In this document: piece after piece, positions 34,839 to 46,122 of the stretch
Layout of the letters: every line of letters begins with the position of its first letter
Position numbering within the stretch: the stretch's first letter is position 1
DNA from: Dreissena polymorpha
Lineage: Eukaryota > Mollusca > Bivalvia > Myida > Dreissenidae
DNA: 64,000 nt
Assembly (NCBI RefSeq): GCF_020536995.1
Contig: NC_068359.1
Span: 73,169,444 to 73,233,443 of the forward strand
Direction of reading: 5' to 3'
Translations under genes and position numbers: made by a program
Notes under the pieces: generated by a model
Database searches by the model: none
The model's input: the letters and a program-made list of their open reading frames with translations, nothing else
What the model was told of the DNA's origin: nothing

Positions 34839-34880
34839 ACTGATAATTTCACTGTTTCAAACAGTGAAAATTATCAGTGA
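34839..34880. repeat. 40-bp near-perfect hairpin
   Basis: ACTGATAATTTCACTGTTTC followed by AAACAGTGAAAATTATCAGT. Immediately outside the 2.4-kb element; may be part of its end or of a separate foldback. Confidence 0.6.
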
Positions 34881-35022
34881 GTATTATCGATAATTTTCAT
34901 TGTTTACTGTGAAATGACGTCATTTTTTGACGAAATGACGTCATTATCCCAGCAAAATTCGTTAGTTAAACTCTTGAACAATGAATATATAAACTGTGAA
35001 AAATGCATTAAATAATAAGAAA

Positions 35023-35162
35023 ATTTGTTGGATTCGGTGGATTATCGATTTTAATTCACTCGTGATCATAGAAAATATATTTTTTCACTCGTCACTCGTG
35101 AAAATATTATTTTCTATGATCACTCGTGAAATGAAATCGATAATCCACCGGATCCAACAAAT
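35023..35162. mobile_element. 140-bp foldback element
   Basis: ATTTGTTGGATTCGGTGGAT...CGATTTTAATTCACTCGTGA is mirrored by TCACTCGTGAAATGAAATCG...ATCCACCGGATCCAACAAAT, with the centre at TTTTTTCACTCG. Nearly the whole element is stem. Confidence 0.7.
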
Positions 35163-35171
35163 ATCCTCTAT

Positions 35172-35378
35172 ATCGTTATGTCGCCTATTTTCGCGATGTA
35201 CTTTCGATTTCACCTCGCAAAATTTTATTACCAGATATACTAAAAATATGAACTTTTTTCAAGTACATGTAATGTAATATACCGGTCGTGATATTCTTAT
35301 GAATATAAACTAATAATTGTAAAAAAATACGATATTTTAGAACTTTTCTGTTTTCGTCCTTCGTGGTTGACAGTCCCT
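35172..35378. mobile_element. AGGGACTGTCAACC MITE, right half (split)
   Basis: Continues the sequence order of the intact copy (GTTATGT-CCTATTTTCGC... to GGTTGACAGTCCCT) and is followed by TTAA. Pairs with 32069-32412. Confidence 0.7.
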
Positions 35379-35739
35379 TTAAGAACAATCTACTTGCATT
35401 ATAGGAGTTTTTCTGATAAAGTAGCCGAATTTAAGTTCATAATAAAATTGACCTGATCGGCCTTCCTGTACTGTAGTTAAAGGCGATAGGGCGACCTAGT
35501 TGTTTTGAAATCTTGGATGACTTTGAGGCTAGACAAGATAGTAATCGCATTAGATGTTTACATTTTGGAGAGATAAACGCAAGTTTAACAAATTGTTTTC
35601 AACTCATTACTGTTTACAGTCAAGAAAAACATCATGATATACTTATCACTAAGAAAACGAAAGTGCAAGAGTATATGGGTTGTCAATTGCGCTTTATATC
35701 TTACAATTAACATATAACAAGAAATATAAACAAAAATCC

Positions 35740-35832
35740 CGTCTAGGCGGAAAGTGTGGTCCCTGATTAGCGTTTGCGATGGGATGTTACTTCACGAACA
35801 TGCATAAAGCCCCGTGTTTTTCTAGGGCTCAA
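35740..35832. mobile_element. GTCGTCCC MITE, right-half fragment
   Basis: GGCGGAAAGTGTGGTCCCTG, ACGAACATGCATAAAGCCCC and a CTAGGGCTC end. The left half is missing. Confidence 0.65.
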
Positions 35833-35886
35833 ATGCTCTTAACGAGAGCCTTACATTTACTGCATGCAATTATAAAACTATATATG

Positions 35887-36362
35887 CAGGGTGCAGGATC
35901 GCGTGACTTTGTTGGGTTCCCAATTAAACGTTAACGGATGAAAACACGCCGGTAATTGGTATTGTGTTTTTTTTCAAATAACTATTTAAAAAAAAAATTC
36001 TTAAACAATTTAACTAGCGCATACAAGACAGATTTGTATGCTGCTTATGGCAATGTGAAATACATAAGAATTACTAAGAATAAGAAGCCTGTGTTCTTGT
36101 TCAAAAACGCGTTGTGTACTGCACGGTTATGCTGCACGCAACGTGAAATTGTGTCATCGATTTCAGACGTATCCAATGATTTATTCTTATGCCTTGAGGT
36201 ATCGGCACGGACTGCAGAAAAACTGTCTTTTATATACGAACGATTTTCGAAAATGTATGTCAATAACTTGAGACATTTAACAAAATAAGTTCCTAACGGT
36301 GTGTTTACATTCCGTCAAGCCCGTGTTTAACGCCCTGAAAACCCCGTTGATTCTGCACCCTG
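35887..36362 (+). mobile_element. CAGGGTGCA MITE, copy 4 (complete)
   Basis: CAGGGTGCAGGATC at the left and GATTCTGCACCCTG at the right, ~476 bp. The flanking 8 bp do not match each other. Small open frames inside are fortuitous. Confidence 0.75.
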
Positions 36363-37108
36363 TGCGGTATTTTTTTATGAGGGAGCCTTCATGACTGACT
36401 CGCACATAATAACAAATTATGTAAGTTGATATGTCTTGATTTTGGTGTATTTCTTCTTATTTATTTTTTACATAAAACTAAACATGGATTTATTTTAGTG
36501 TGTTTAAAGAATATCTTTCATTTGTTTATACATTGTAATACGTAGACAATTAAATACTTTTTTAAGTGAACCACAAAAGGACATTAGAAAAACTCCTGAT
36601 GGCAGCAACTATAACATGATTTACGTAGTCGCAACAACGTCTGCAAGCTCATAATAATCTCAAACCTAATGTTTACATTGCAAGGAGGTAAAAAAACACG
36701 CAAAATCAAATATGTGCGCGCTAGATTAAACACATTTCAAAAACGATAGCAGGTCGCATCCAATTAGTGCACTAAATGCAGGTATCTCCCAACAACGTAT
36801 GCGCAAAAATGATAACATTTCTAGAATGCACAAGACATTGCTGGCATTTTATTTAAGAATCAAGTAAGTATGAAGTAAGAAGAAAGTGTCCGGTAAATAT
36901 AATAAATATGTTTTAACCGTTTCTTATGAACAATTTGCAAAAAGACGCGTTGAAATCGGTGCAAAAAAACGTTTTGGTACAGTTCTCGTATATTTTGTTA
37001 TGTGTTTGCTGTGAAGCCTTCGGGGCTTATCCGAATACACAATATTGTATATTCATCAAACATCCCCGCCCCTATACCCCTTTTACACGTGCATATTTTT
37101 TTTTACAT
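36363..37108. other. Intergenic/intron, no gene seen
   Basis: AT-rich; nothing recognised. Confidence 0.4.
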
Positions 37109-37305
37109 GAGCCTCGTTCTGAGAAAACCGAGATTAATGCACGTGCGTAGTGTCGTCCTGTGTAGCCGCAGGTACGACATTTTCTTAGCAACGATCCAGT
37201 ATGCGGAAAGCGTCTATCCGATTAGCATGCGCGGACTGCACAAGCTAATCTGGGTCGACACTTTAAGCATATGAATTAAGCCCCGTTTTCCCAGAACTTG
37301 GTCAT
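37109..37305. mobile_element. GTCGTCCC foldback MITE, shortened
   Basis: Left GAGCCTCGTTCTGAGAAAAC, right GTTTTCCCAGAACTTGGTCA; internal deletions shorten it to ~197 bp. Confidence 0.8.
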
Positions 37306-38082
37306 AACATTGCCGTACCTGGTGACACGTTCTCGTTGAACCCCGTTTAATGGACGAGAATCAACGACACTCAAAAAGATAGTCCGCTGAGTTTAAGACA
37401 AATATCAGACAAGATTAAAGACGCGCGCGTAATGGGACCATATGGCTATGCAATTTATCGGATGTCATGTCGCCTATCGTTGAAGATTTGATTGTACGTC
37501 TGTCTGAATCAAAGGTCGATGTGGAATAGTGTTTTACTGCTATCAGGGCACTGATATACATTCAGACCTCGTTATTTCGGAGTCGCTAGGAGAGAGGAAT
37601 ATCAACGACATAACGAGTATTCGAAGGTTTATCAGCAGGAACACGTTTTTTCCCGAAATGTGCCTAAGATTTCCGATCGCTCACGGAAACTACCGACATA
37701 AAGATTTATATGGTATCCTAATAAGAAATATAATTTTAAGGTATCATTGCAATGAATATTCATGTGTGACTTTACAAAATAGTGTGATATAACGGTGTAA
37801 TGACCATAAAACAGCGTGTTAGATATTAGGTTATTCATCGTTTTATAATAATATATTCGATAAAACGTATTTTCTCGAGTCGTTAACCACTGAAACATTG
37901 CACACGATTTTTACTTTGCAAGTTAGTCTGCGCATTGTTGGTGCTCGTGGTTGAAAAAAATGACATAAAGCGAAAGGATCTATAATTCGATTTCGAAGAC
38001 ATTAACACTATAATAAACAAATGCTAAATATGTATAACACTTGAGATGGGATCGGCCCGGGATTTACTTTAATAAAAAAATC
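37306..38082. other. Intergenic/intron, no gene seen
   Basis: Two overlapping opposite-strand open frames (37529-37792 plus, 37632-37898 minus) without recognisable domains. Confidence 0.35.
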
Positions 38083-38259
38083 TGATCAGGGACGACACTT
38101 TCCGCTTTTATGCTATTTTATGTATAAAGAAAGTCTCTTCTTAACAAAGATCTAGTTTAGGCGGAAAGTGTTGTCCCTGATTAGTCTGTGCGGACTGCAC
38201 AGGCTACTATGGGACGACACTTTACGCACATGCATTTAACCTCTCTTTCACATAGCTTG
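38083..38259. mobile_element. GTCGTCCC MITE, left arm missing
   Basis: Starts at ATCAGGGACGACACTTTCCG and runs to the right outer arm CTCTTTCACATAGCT. Confidence 0.8.
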
Positions 38260-38356
38260 TATACGAAGTACCTAAATTACTATGTCTCAGTTATTCGTTA
38301 AATTATTTTGCATGTTGATCATCTTGGAGCATCTGTGTTCTAGATGCATATTTATA

Positions 38357-38600
38357 ATAGCCCTTTCCCACTCAGAATAAAAGTTAAAATGCCTTTTGCA
38401 ATCAGCATAAAACCTGAACAGTCTGCGAGTACCTTGCAATCTGTTCATGTTTTATGCTGTTTGCTGCTCATCAATATCTTATCCTTAGGGTTGGAAATGC
38501 AGCCTTTAAACTTAAATTTAGCAACAAAGGTCTGTAATTAAATTTAACTTTCGAAGGGACTACACAAGTGTCAAAATACATATATGTGTGGTAAAGGGAT
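38357..38600 (-). mobile_element. TAACCCTTTACCACTTAG MITE, copy 1
   Basis: Inverted relative to the other copies: begins CCCTTTCCCACTCAG, has the AGCATAAAACCTGAACAG...CTGTTCATGTTTTATGCT hairpin, and ends near GGTAAAGGG. Confidence 0.7.
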
Positions 38601-38842
38601 AATTGAAATGACTTCTACGCCTACCGCAGATCCTAGTAGGACAGTCGTTAGTAACTGGCTTAAAGTGTGTATATCAGAGTTTATTTACAGGTCCTACCGG
38701 CCTCTTCACGAGGTCTTTGAGGTCCGACCTGAAGAACTGGCTTAAATATGTGCAGAACTGGTTAAATACCAAGCTATCTCAGTATGTGTTCTGGCTATTG
38801 TGATGTGACTGGAATACTCGTAAAATCGGCGTTCATAAATAT

Positions 38843-39296
38843 GAGCCGAGCTCTGGGAAACGGGGCGTTACGCATGTGCAGTCCGCACAGCCGAGCTCTG
38901 GGAGACGGGGCGTTATGCATGTGCAGTCCGCACAGCCGAGCTCTGGGAGACGGGGCGTTATGCATGTGCAGTCCGCACAGCCGAGCTCTGGGAGACGGGG
39001 CGTAATGCATGTGCAGTCCGCACAGCCGAGCTCTGGGAGACGGGGCGTTATGCATGTGCAGTCCGCACAGCTGAGCTCTGGGAGACGGGGCGTAATGCAT
39101 GTGCAGTCCGCACAGGCTAACCAGTAACCAACTTTCCGCTTTAATGGTATTTGTGTTTAAAGGAAGTATATTATCAGCGAAAATTCATTTAAGGTAAAGA
39201 GTGCCGTCCCTGATTAGGCTGTGCGGACTGCACATGCTAATCTGGGGATAAACTTTACCCACATGCATTAAACCCCGTTTTCCCGGAGCGTGGCCG
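38843..39296. mobile_element. GTCGTCCC MITE with an internal 45-bp satellite
   Basis: Starts with GAGCCGAGCTCTGGGAAACG. Six tandem units of exactly 45 bp follow (38846-39115), then the usual GGCTAA...GTGCCGTCCCTGATTAGG...ACATGCATTAAACCCCG...CCCGGAGCGTGGC right half. The satellite unit joins the outer arm directly to the inner palindrome CAGTCCGCACAG. Open frames over the array are artefacts. Confidence 0.88.
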
Positions 39297-39845
39297 ATAT
39301 CTAAAAACAAACCAACTTATTGATGCACACATATTTCTGTTGCATTCTTTATAATTAATGCCTTGGTCTTTCAGTTGCAATAATAAAATATTTTATGTAT
39401 CTTGCAAATAATCTGTGATGCATTGATTGCATCGATGAGAATTGAAAAGGTGTTGGGTGTAAATCGTTTGCATGTATGCAATAGTGCTTTTTATTAATGA
39501 ACATCGAACTAATATTAACACTTTTACATTATTAATTAACTTGTAAATTATTCATAATTTTCATACTATTAATATGCATTACTCTTTAATGCGAGTTATA
39601 TAACTGTTGTATTAATCTTTCTGTACTTTCTCATCGATACATTAATGCAAATAAAGAAGCAAGCGAAAAATGAATTTTATCTGTAAATTGGAGACACAGC
39701 ACCATAATAATACTCATGTCAGTACACAAAAGTAAACGTTATTATGATTCAAAAATGTAAAATATATTTCTGGCGCATACCTGTTCATAATTGAGAACAC
39801 CAATGTGGGTGTATATTGGATATAACACATCTGTTGAATTAAAGT
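39297..39845. other. Intergenic/intron, no gene seen
   Basis: Very AT-rich; nothing recognised. Confidence 0.4.
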
Positions 39846-40105
39846 GAGCCGTGCTCTGTGAAAAGCGGGTTTAATGCAAGTGCGTAAAATGTCGTACCAG
39901 GTTAGCCTGTGCAGTCTTCACATGCTTATCAGTGACGACACTTTCCGCGTTTATGATATTTTCTGTTTAAAGAAAGTCTCGTCTTCGCGAAATTCCAGTG
40001 TAGGCGGAAAGTGACGTCCCTGATTTGACTGTGCGATCAGTACAGGCTAATGTACGACACTTTACGCACGTGCATAAACACCCTTTTAACAGAGCACGGC
40101 TCAAA
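39846..40105. mobile_element. GTCGTCCC foldback MITE
   Basis: Ends GAGCCGTGCTCTGTGAAAAG and CTTTTAACAGAGCACGGCTC form a perfect-looking outer arm. ~260 bp. Confidence 0.88.
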
Positions 40106-40221
40106 TCTTATTTGTATGTAAGTATTTTCCACCATGCAGCGTTTGTGTCTATGCGTTCACATTCTTGCCAGGGCACATACGGCTGTACTCATTAAAGCCA
40201 CGTCAGTATAGTAAATATATA

Positions 40222-40511
40222 AGCCGCGTTCTTGAAAAGCTGGGATAAATACATGTGCGTAAAGTGTCGTCCCACATTAGCTTGCGCATTCCGCACAGAC
40301 TAATCAGGGACGACATTTTCCGCCAAAACTAAATTTTCGTTAAGAGAAGACTTCCTTTAAACGGAAAATACCAAAAATGCGGAAAGTGTCCTCCCTGATT
40401 AGCCTGTGCATACTGCACAGACTAATCTTTTTTTTTCTTTTTTGCATAGGCTAATCTTTGAGGACACTGTCCACACTTTCATTAAGCCCCGTGTAGCAAG
40501 AGTGCGACTCA
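40222..40511. mobile_element. GTCGTCCC foldback MITE with a short T-rich insertion
   Basis: Ends AGCCGCGTTCTTGAAAAGC and GCAAGAGTGCGACTCA. Near 40428-40450 a T-rich stretch followed by a repeated CATAGGCTAATCTTT interrupts the right half. It ends only 54 bp from the splice donor at 40565. Confidence 0.82.
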
Positions 40512-40565
40512 TATTTAGTTTGATCGTCGAAAGCTATTCTAACATTGGTATAAAAAACCCATTAC

Positions 40566-41250
40566 CTTGAGGTCGCATCTCCCGATGATCTGGAAAAGTT
40601 TCCTCGATCGAGCGTCTTTTGTCATTAACATTCGGAGTTATTGCCGTGTTAGCGTCAGCATTTCCGGAAACTGTTGGTTTCAATTTCAAGTTCACTGTTT
40701 CGATGGACTCGTTGAATACTTGAAAGGCGGTGGACGCCTTACTTATATTTCCCGTAAGTATTTCTGTCAGAATGCTAACAATATTCGCTTCCAGGTAGTC
40801 GTACATTATGTTAACAAATTGAACCATTTCGTCAATGTCTGTGCGTGACGCGTCAATCACATCGGTGATTTCTTCAAACAGTAACCCATTTCTATTCAAT
40901 GACTCGCGTTTGTGTTTTATAAGTTTGTAAATTTTGAAAAATTCTATCATTTCGACTTCGGTCGCTTCTATTTTTGTTTCTTCGCCTTTTGGAATAGTTG
41001 GTCCTTTTTCAATAGTCTGGTATGAGTCTTTTAGTCGCTCTTGCAAAAGTTCGATAATTTCTTGCACAAAATCACGTTCCATTGTTCCAAAACTATCCCC
41101 GGAGTCTTCGCCAAAATTACTATTTCTTTTCTTTTGGGCCGGCGATGAAATGACGTCATAAGGGTCCTTAGTTACGGGCGCACTTAGCACGGCGGTGAAA
41201 ATAACCAACCAAAACATCATGATGAATATCACAGAACTATTTGTGTTCAT
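40566..41250 (-). CDS. Secreted N-terminal exon (candidate 5' exon of the 7TM receptor)
   Basis: Starts at the ATG of MNTNSSVIFIMMFWLVIFTA, a clear signal peptide with likely cleavage near LSA|PV (residue ~25). An upstream in-frame ATG at 41271 would place residues before the hydrophobic core and is less likely. The frame stays open to 40534, but a CAAG|GTAATG donor at 40566/40565 suggests the exon ends after 228 codons plus one base (phase 1). The product is acidic and helical, with a KKR site near residue 40 and a KRR site near residue 210. No cysteine-rich domain or known family is recognised. The receptor exon at 26896 begins in the same phase (G|AC = Asp), on the same strand, and lacks its own signal peptide. 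Joining is an inference. The alternative is a separate secreted protein. Confidence 0.6.
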
Positions 41251-43070
41251 TTCAAAAGAATAATAAGTCAATGTTCATGTAAATCCCCACAATGACTTTC
41301 TCGGCTGGTTAACACGCAGATCCGAAACAAAAAGAATTTCTGAGGTACTAAAGTTATTTTCATCAACGAAATCCTCTCGCTTCCCATTTTATTTCTTCAA
41401 TAAACAACTAAAATCAAGATTTGAAACTAAGCATATTCATAACGAAAACAACTTTAAAATGAGGCGACCGCAACAGATCGGATACTGCGTTGGTCGTTTG
41501 TAATGGCAGACAAGGACTGACCGAAAGAGGTCGAGATACTATCAACAGATGATAAGGCATGTCAATGGAAGCACTTCGTCGGTGTTGATTTCCACTCGAG
41601 TGTAATCACAATAGCCATACGGCCCTTAAGGCTGACACATAATGTAAAGACAGTTTCAAGACTTGGCTGAGATGGCCCGTTGCGAACTTTTGGAGGGTTT
41701 GGCACGAGTCAAACAGCTGTTCGTTAAGTGAAAAGATTCTCAAATAGTTAAGTCGGGGGTTCCGTGAGCAATCGGAAATCTTCGGCTCATTTCGGTGATG
41801 ATAGTTGAACTTTTGATAATCTTCGAGCTATATGCTCGTTCATTTCCGTACGTTACTGGTTTAATTTTTTCTTCGCGTGCATAATATGATTTATTGATGA
41901 TAACGCGTTAAGTTTATCAATGGGTCAGAAATATAAACAGACGTCGAAAATGTTCTAGATTTTTTTCTTCTTGAACGGGTGACTTATTTATTGCCAATAA
42001 AAATTTCGGTTACCAAGGCTAAATTAGGGTGTTTAATATTGACTGATAGTGAACTTTACCCTACAATAACTTAAAGGTAGGCCAATTAAGGTTATCGGTC
42101 TTTCGCTGCAATAAAAACATAAGTACTTGAGTTAATATATACGGCATGCTAAAAAGAGTCAAAACTAAGAACACTTTTATTTTGTAAAAAAACGTCGCCG
42201 ATTTACTTTCATTTCTGAAAATCACACGACAGCCCATGTTTTTGTTACATCCCCCCCATATAAATTAAACCTTTATACCGTTTAAACTATGCAGTTTTTC
42301 GATGGTTAAATCCTTTTGCTTAAATGAGTCATCACCGAATTCGAAAATCACAAAATTCATGTGCGATTCCGATTTTTTAAAACTATTGTTAGTCTCATTT
42401 AAATATTTTTTATCTCTTCTTTAAATTCGTATCAAGAAGGATGTGGTTGGATAGGCCGAAAATAGCAATCAAGTTTGTGATAAAAACAACCGCATGAAAC
42501 CGAAACGCGGAATTTATGTTCAGTGTGGGTGTGGGGGGGGGGAGCGTGTGGTTGTGGAGGGGGGGGGGGGGTGCGTGTGTAAGTATTTCGAAGTGTATTA
42601 GGTCCTTCCGCGCCTAGACAGCATTTTGTGTGGACCGGGAGTATGTCCCAGTACTACTGCCGAATAAATTAACCAGAACCTCGTAAGTTTATAAGAATTT
42701 TCATTAAAGGCTGCAATTTCCGGCGTTTTAGTTGTAACTAAGAGACTTTCAAATTTGGCGTGGTCTTGATTTGTTTAGAGGTAGCTGGAGTACCCGGAGG
42801 AAACCCACTTGTCCGGCATCGCTACCACAAATCAATCTCATATTCGTCCCGGAACATGGAGAGAACCCGTGCCTTTGAAAGAAGCATGCGAAGATTTATG
42901 TTTAGATAAGTCTATTGGTTAACAAACTGGTGTAGAAAATACGGTTTCTCTTTATAACTCTAGAAAAAAAGTTATTTCATACATTATATTATATCACAAT
43001 ACATTTCATCAACCTTGCTTGAGATTGCGTGTAGGTTATTTGTTGGTAAAGGTCACCGTTTTAAAAAATT
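41251..43070. other. 5' flank of the secreted exon, with G-runs
   Basis: Probably includes the promoter of the 40566-41250 exon. Poly-G tracts at ~42533-42542 and ~42559-42570. A SINE remnant at 42764-42893. No other gene seen. Confidence 0.4.
42764..42893 (-). mobile_element. SINE remnant (TACCCGGAGGAAACCC type)
   Basis: GGAGTACCCGGAGGAAACCC, then ACTTGTCCGGCATCGCTACC and a GGAGAGAACCCGTGCC end. This wording is familiar from a tRNA-derived SINE widespread in marine invertebrates. The tRNA head is not preserved. Confidence 0.5.
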
Positions 43071-43301
43071 TAACGCTTTATCTCTTAGATACGTATTTTG
43101 ACGCATTTGTAGTCACTTAGAAAGTTACATTTAATTCAATACATTTCTTACTAAATTCAAGTTTTAAAGGCTTCATTTCCAACCCGTAGTTACTGATGAG
43201 CAGCAAACAGCATAAATCCTGAACATACTGCGAGTATGGTTCTGGTTTTATGCTGTTTGAACAAAGCCATTTTCACTTTGCTTCTGAGTGGGAAAGGTTA
43301 A
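43071..43301 (+). mobile_element. TAACCCTTTACCACTTAG MITE, copy 2
   Basis: Starts TAACGCTTTATCTCTTAGAT and ends GAGTGGGAAAGGTTAA, with a central CAGCATAAA...TTTATGCTG hairpin. Directly followed by a HINE at 43307. Confidence 0.8.
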
Positions 43302-43306
43302 GAGAA

Positions 43307-44954
43307 ACAAGAGCACCGCCTTGCGGGTGCAGACCGCTCATCTATTTTTCTTTTTAAAGGTGAAGGGAACTATCTCAATACTTCAATAAAAAAAAGATGG
43401 ATGGTTGGGGTGGAGAGGGGTGTATAGTGTTGGTGTGTGGTCATTTATTACATTATCTTCCAAAAATAAGAAATACAAATGCAAAAACAAAATAAAAATA
43501 ATTTATTTTTTTGGTGGGGGGGGGGGGATTCTTGGGTGGGATAGTTGGACGGTCTTTCAAAAATAAAAGAATAAAAATAAATATTTCGTTTTTTAACCAT
43601 GTTTCCAAAAAAAAAAATGGGGGGGGGGGTTGGATGGGGTCGGGTATAGTGTGAGGGTGTGGTCATTTATAAGATGTTCTTTCAAAAAAGAGAAGAAAAA
43701 AAAGTTTTTTTGGGGGGCGAGGGGGGATTCGGGGGGGGGGGCATGGGGGATGGTTTGGGTGGAGTCTATTGTAGTATGTCATGTAAGAGTTGTTTTGTCA
43801 AAGTATCAATCAAATCTGATCATAAATAACGAAGTCATGGTAATTTTTGCAAAATTTAATTATTTGACTTTGAGAGTCAAGGTCATTCAAAGGTCAAGGT
43901 AGAATTCAACTTGCCAGGTACAGTACCCTTATGATAGTATTAAAGTATTTGAAGCTTGAAAGCAATAGCATTGATACTTTAGAAGTAAAGTGGATGTAAA
44001 CACAAAATTTAACCATATATTCAAAGTTACTAAGTCAAACAAGGGCCATAATTCTGTCAAAATTACAATCAGATTTATGCAACTTGTTCCGTACAGTCCC
44101 CTTATGATAGTTTGTGAGTGTTCCAAGTCTGAAAGCAATTGCTATGATACTTTAGGAGTAAAGTGGCCCAAAACACAAAACTTAACAAAATTTTAACTTT
44201 TCTAAGTATAAAGGGGCCATAATTCTGTCAAAATGCCAGTCAGAGTTACATAACTTTGCCTGCACAGTCCCCTTATGATAGTAAGTAAGTGTTGCAAGTA
44301 TGAAAGCAATAGCTTTGATACTTTAGGAATAAAGTGGACCTAAACACAAAACTTAACCAAACGTTCAATTTTCTAAGTATAAAAAGGGCACATAATTCTG
44401 TCAAAATGCACGCCAGAGTTATCTAACTTTGCCTGCCCAGTCCCCTCATGATAGTAAGTTAGTGTACCAAGTTTGAATGCAATAGCTTTAATGCTTTATG
44501 AGAAAATTGGACCTAAACACAAAACTTAACCAAATTTTCAATTTTCTAAGTATAAAAAGGGCACATAATTCTGTCAAAATGCACGCCAGAGTTATCTAAC
44601 TTTACCTGCCCAGTCCCCTCATGATAGTAAGTAAGTGTACCAAGTTTGAATGCAATAGCTTTGATGCTTTATGAGAAAAGTGGACCTTAACACAAAACTT
44701 AACCAAATTTTTAATTTTCTAAGTATAAAAAGGGCACATAATTCTGTCAAAATGCACGCCAAAGTTATCTAACTTTGCCTGCCCAGTACCCTCATGATAG
44801 TAAGTAAGTGTAATAAGTTTGAATGCAATAGCTTTGATACTTCATGAGAAAAGTGGACCTAAACACAAAACTTAACCGGACGCTGATGCTGACGCCGACG
44901 CCAAGGTGATGACAATAGCTCATTTTTTTTTTTCAAAAAATAGATGAGCTAAAA
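43307..44954 (+). mobile_element. HINE-like element, family 3, copy A
   Basis: 5' ACAAGAG, hairpin CACCGC-CTT-GCGGGTG (43314-43329) and arm CGCTCATCTATTTTT. Several poly-G/poly-A blocks (43380-43760) follow. Core units of ~173 bp are marked by AAAGGGCACATAATTCTGTC (~44384, 44557, 44730). Then come a GACGCCGACGCC tract and a 3' palindrome with AGCTCATTTTT...AAAATAGATGAGCT. The open frames here are artefacts of the repeats. Confidence 0.8.
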
Positions 44955-45407
44955 ACGGGTTTTGCTCAATGTTAATTTCTCGAAAACAAATGTAACTTTT
45001 GTCTGGCAACTCGCGACACATAGCTTACTGTTATCAACACTTGATTCTGATATGGGACAGACGAGAGTCGAGGTAAAAGTTGCTCAATATAGAACAATGG
45101 TTTCTACCAAATACGTCGGTAACTTATTGAACTAGTATAATGCAAATGCAAACTTAACAATCTTTTATCCTAATTTAGGATTACATAAAGAGTTGGTGGG
45201 TTCAATATCATTGTCATTCGAAAAGTCGACACTCTTATAAATAATAGATACATAATGTCAAAGACTGGGTGAATGGTGGGAGTGGTCAATATGTATCCGT
45301 GTTTTATTTTTTGCAAATCAGGGAAACACACATCTTAACACTCACAGTAAATTTATTTTTTGCTATTGTTTTACATTACCTCTCAATTGATATTCAATTA
45401 TGAAATG

Positions 45408-45784
45408 TAAACCATTTACCACTTAGATTCGTATATTCACCCATTTGTAGTCCCTTGGAAAGATATATTAAAGTTAAGATCTTTCTTACAAGATTCAAGT
45501 TTTTAAGTCTTCATCTCCAAACCTTAGGTACTGATGGTCAGCAAACAGCATAAAACCACAGGTGGTTAGATAGTGAAATATTTTTATTTCAGAAACGTTA
45601 ATTTTTCGTTATAATATGATTATTTATCATTCAAAATGATGTTTTCACTAATTAATATCATAGCCACACGCTAACCACCTGTGCATAAAACCAGAACAGA
45701 CTGCGAGTTACATGCAGGCTGTTCTGGTTTTATGCTGTTCGCACGTAGCCATTTTTACTTTGCTTCTCAGTAGGAAAGGGTCAA
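45408..45784 (+). mobile_element. TAACCCTTTACCACTTAG MITE, copy 3, interrupted
   Basis: Runs from AAACCATTTACCACTTAGAT to TAGGAAAGGGTCAA. Its central hairpin is split by a 127-bp element at 45557-45683. Confidence 0.8.
45557..45683. mobile_element. 127-bp hAT-like MITE with 8-bp target duplication
   Basis: Perfect 13-bp TIRs CACAGGTGGTTAG / CTAACCACCTGTG, flanked on both sides by CATAAAAC (45549-45556 and 45684-45691). An 8-bp duplication and CA-starting TIRs fit hAT transposition. Interior is AT-rich and non-coding. Confidence 0.85.
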
Positions 45785-46122
45785 TTTAGAAACAATAAAG
45801 TTGTGCGCAAATGCTGACGTGTACTTTCAATAAGAAAATCTGCATCAGCCTGAAATCTTACAAAGATTCGCTATTTAATATCTCTGAGACTATTCAAGTT
45901 AAAATAAAAAGTATTTTATCCTTTACATTTACATTACTTTTTAAGTGGCACGTAAATCAGAGGTATTTTTAATGATGCAATAATGTTTAAGGCAAAAGCA
46001 GATATGTACTTTTAAAAAGTCTCACTCAGCATGAAATCTTACAGAATTTTGATAAATTCTAAAGGGTAAGGAAAAGTGTTATAAGGTGTACTGATAGAAG
46101 TGATTGGACTGACATTCTGGTG
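45785..46122. other. Intergenic, no gene seen
   Basis: AT-rich; no recognised structure. Confidence 0.4.

Noticed and set aside
38795-39127. Cys/Ser/His-rich repeat proteins on both strands
   Set aside because: Translations of the 45-bp MITE-derived satellite; 45 is a multiple of three, so open frames arise easily.
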